This document shows positions 20,925 to 23,204 of a stretch of 23,204 nt of DNA, piece after piece (position 1 is the stretch's first letter; each line of letters opens with the position of its first letter). A model generated the notes under the pieces. It was not told the origin of the DNA, made no database searches, and saw only the letters and a program-made list of their open reading frames with translations. Source of the stretch: an uncultured Streptomyces sp. Lineage in GTDB: Bacteria > Actinomycetota > Actinomycetes > Streptomycetales > Streptomycetaceae. A program made the translations under genes and the position numbers. The stretch spans positions 1 through 23,204 of the forward strand of contig CAMLJW010000022.1 of NCBI GenBank assembly GCA_946480485.1, in the 5' to 3' direction.

Positions 20925-23204
20925 TCAGCGGTGGTCGCTGCCCTGCGACGTGGCGGCCGCGCGGCCGGCCTCCAGGCGGGCCACCGGGATCCGGAACGGG
21001 GAGCAGGAGACGTAGTCGAGCCCCACCTCGTGGAAGAAGTGGACCGACTCCGGGTCGCCGCCGTGCTCGCCGCAGACGCCGAGTTTCAGGTCGGGCCGGG
21101 TCGCGCGACCCGCCTTCACCGCCGACTTCACCAGGGAGCCCACGCCGTCCTTGTCGATCGTCTCGAAGGGGGAGACGCCGAAGATGCCCTTCTCCAGGTA
21201 CGCGGTGAAGAACGAGGCCTCGACGTCGTCGCGCGAGAAGCCCCAGACCGTCTGTGTGAGGTCGTTCGTGCCGAAGGAGAAGAACTCGGCGGCCTCGGCG
21301 ATCTGACCAGCCGTCAGCGCGGCGCGCGGCAGCTCGATCATCGTGCCGAGCGCCAGCTTCAGCAGGACGCCCGTGGCTTGCTGCACCTCGGCGATGACCT
21401 GCTCGGCCTCGTCGCGCACGATCTCCAGCTCCTGAACGGTGCCCACGAGCGGGATCATGATCTCGGCGCGCGGGTCACCCTTCGCCTCGATCCGCTGCGC
21501 CGCCGCCTCGGCGATCGCCCGAACCTGCATGGTGAACAGACCGGGGATGACCAGTCCGAGGCGCACGCCCCTGAGCCCCAGCATCGGGTTCTGCTCGTGC
21601 AGCCGGTGCACGGCCTGGAGCAGGCGCAGGTCGTTCTCGTTGGCGTCCTTGCGGGACTCCGCCAGCGCCACCCGTACCGACAACTCCGTGATGTCCGGCA
21701 GGAATTCGTGCAGCGGCGGGTCCAGGAGGCGGACCGTCACCGGCAGCCCGTCCATCGCCTCGAACAGCTCGATGAAGTCCTGCTTCTGCAGCGGGAGAAG
21801 CTGCTTCAGGGACTCCTCGCGCTCGTCGTCGGTGTCAGCCAGGATCAGGCGTTCCACGAGCTCACGCCGGTCGCCGAGAAACATGTGCTCGGTACGGCAC
21901 AGGCCGATGCCCTGAGCTCCGAAGCGACGGGCACGCAGCGCGTCCTCGGCGTTGTCGGCGTTGGCGCGCACCCGCAGCCGGCGCACCCGGTCCGCGTACG
22001 CCATGATCCGGTGCACGGCGGCGACCAGCTCGTCGGCGTCGTCTGCGCCCGCGTGCATCCGGCCCTCGAAGTACTCGACGACCGGGGACGGGACGACGGG
22101 AACCTCGCCGAGGTAGACCTTGCCGCTCGAGCCGTCGATCGATACGACGTCGCCCTCTTCGACGACGGTGCCATTCACCGTCAACCGGCGCCGCTTGGTG
22201 TCGACTTCGAGGTCCTCGGCACCGCACACGCACGTCTTGCCCATGCCGCGCGCGACCACGGCGGCGTGGGACGTCTTGCCGCCGCGCGAGGTCAGAATGC
22301 CCTCCGCCGCGATCATGCCGTCGAGGTCGTCCGGGTTCGTCTCGCGGCGGATCAGGATGACCTTCTCTCCCGAACGCGACCACTTGATCGCGGTGTACGA
22401 GTCGAAGACCGCCTTGCCGACCGCCGCACCCGGCGAGGCGGCGATGCCCCGGCCGATCTGCTCGACCGCCGCCGACTCGTCGAAGCGCGGGAACATCAGC
22501 TGCGCGAGCTGCACTCCCGTGACCCGCTGCAGCGCCTCGGCCTCGTCGATGAGCCCCTGGTCGACGAGTTGCGTGGCGATACGGAAGGCGGCACCCGCCG
22601 TCCGCTTGCCGACGCGCGTCTGGAGCATCCACAACTGGCCGCGCTCGATGGTGAACTCGATGTCGCAGAGATCCTTGTAGTGGTTCTCCAGGGTCTCCAT
22701 GATCTGCATCAGCTGGTCGTACGACCTCTTGTCGATCTTCTCCAGATCGGCGAGCGGCACGGTGTTGCGGATGCCCGCGACCACGTCCTCGCCCTGCGCG
22801 TTCTGCAGGTAGTCGCCGTACACGCCCTGGTGGCCGGAGGCCGGGTCGCGGGTGAACGCCACGCCCGTACCGGAGTCCGGGCCGAGGTTGCCGAAGACCA
22901 TCGAGCAGACGTTGACGGCTGTGCCGAGGTCGTGCGGGATGCGCTCTTGGCGGCGGTACAGCTTGGCGCGGTCGCCGTTCCACGAGTCGAAGACCGCCTT
23001 GATGGCGAGGTCCATCTGCTCGCGCGGGTCCTGCGGGAAGTCACGCCCGGCCTCGGACTTGACGATCTTCTTGAACCTGGTGACGAGCTTCTTCAGGTCG
23101 GCCGCTTCCAGCTCGGTGTCGACCCTGACCTTCTTGGCCGCCTTCGCCGCCTCCAGCGCGTCCTCGAAGAGGTCGCCGTCGACGCCGAGGACCGTCTTGC
23201 CGAA
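20925..23204 (-). CDS. ppdK: Pyruvate, phosphate dikinase (N-terminus outside window)
   Basis: Interconverts pyruvate, ATP and phosphate with phosphoenolpyruvate, AMP and pyrophosphate. The frame is open to the right edge (760 codons, first visible residues FGKTVLGVDGDLFED), so about 140 N-terminal residues are missing compared with the usual length of about 900. Visible are part of the ATP-grasp domain (AVNVCSMVFGNLGPDSGTGVAFTRDPASG, then FTIERGQLWMLQTRVGKR), the swivelling phosphohistidine domain with the catalytic histidine in GGKTSHAAVVARGMG, and the PEP/pyruvate barrel (GIGLCRTEHMFL, NPMLGLRGVRLG, FSFGTNDLTQ) ending with the active-site cysteine in GVCGEHGGDPES. All key residues seen are intact. 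In streptomycetes it probably works in gluconeogenesis or the PEP-pyruvate node. Confidence 0.96.
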   Translation of the reverse strand, partial: FGKTVLGVDGDLFEDALEAAKAAKKVRVDTELEAADLKKLVTRFKKIVKSEAGRDFPQDPREQMDLAIKAVFDSWNGDRAKLYRRQERIPHDLGTAVNVCSMVFGNLGPDSGTGVAFTRDPASGHQGVYGDYLQNAQGEDVVAGIRNTVPLADLEKIDKRSYDQLMQIMETLENHYKDLCDIEFTIERGQLWMLQTRVGKRTAGAAFRIATQLVDQGLIDEAEALQRVTGVQLAQLMFPRFDESAAVEQIGRGIAASPGAAVGKAVFDSYTAIKWSRSGEKVILIRRETNPDDLDGMIAAEGILTSRGGKTSHAAVVARGMGKTCVCGAEDLEVDTKRRRLTVNGTVVEEGDVVSIDGSSGKVYLGEVPVVPSPVVEYFEGRMHAGADDADELVAAVHRIMAYADRVRRLRVRANADNAEDALRARRFGAQGIGLCRTEHMFLGDRRELVERLILADTDDEREESLKQLLPLQKQDFIELFEAMDGLPVTVRLLDPPLHEFLPDITELSVRVALAESRKDANENDLRLLQAVHRLHEQNPMLGLRGVRLGLVIPGLFTMQVRAIAEAAAQRIEAKGDPRAEIMIPLVGTVQELEIVRDEAEQVIAEVQQATGVLLKLALGTMIELPRAALTAGQIAEAAEFFSFGTNDLTQTVWGFSRDDVEASFFTAYLEKGIFGVSPFETIDKDGVGSLVKSAVKAGRATRPDLKLGVCGEHGGDPESVHFFHEVGLDYVSCSPFRIPVARLEAGRAAATSQGSDHR

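Overview
The window is about 70% G+C actinobacterial chromosome, almost certainly Streptomyces. The signs are dense G/C-ending codons, GTG starts and 4-base start/stop overlaps, an XRE/TPR regulator paired with small divergent genes, a class F-type sortase, an assimilatory nir operon with a GlnR-like box, and pyruvate phosphate dikinase. Assignments rest on reading motifs and recalling families; no database search was run.

Layout. (1) 1-9603 is a dTDP-L-rhamnose and glycan locus. rmlA (left end cut), rmlB and rmlD run on +. rmlC, two long family-2 glycosyltransferases and a MycE-like sugar O-methyltransferase run on -. A tnpB-only IS200/IS605-type element (972-2337) sits between rmlA and rmlB; its tnpB is broken by one extra base but keeps all catalytic residues. 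(2) 10038-11398 holds a small secreted, C-terminally anchored protein and a class F-type sortase. (3) 11722-15934 is a tightly coupled assimilatory nitrite reductase operon (FAD oxidoreductase, nirB, nirD) with a GlnR-like box just before its first start codon. (4) 16083-18746 holds an XRE/TPR regulator overlapping a GNAT acetyltransferase gene on -, and divergently a 183-residue protein of unknown function plus a small gene that may be frameshifted. (5) 18747-19777 is a hairpin- and repeat-rich stretch with gene remnants. (6) 19755-23204 has a NUDIX hydrolase, a gene-poor gap and most of ppdK (right end cut).

How the genes fit together. The Rml enzymes make dTDP-L-rhamnose. The two glycosyltransferases resemble the staphylococcal wall teichoic acid transferase TarS in motif order and in having a long C-terminal extension. 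With the methyltransferase they suggest a rhamnose-containing, perhaps O-methylated, cell-wall glycopolymer; this is inference. rmlC and the methyltransferase gene are preceded by the same two-block promoter-like element with identical spacing, which suggests co-regulation and is among the more interesting signals here.
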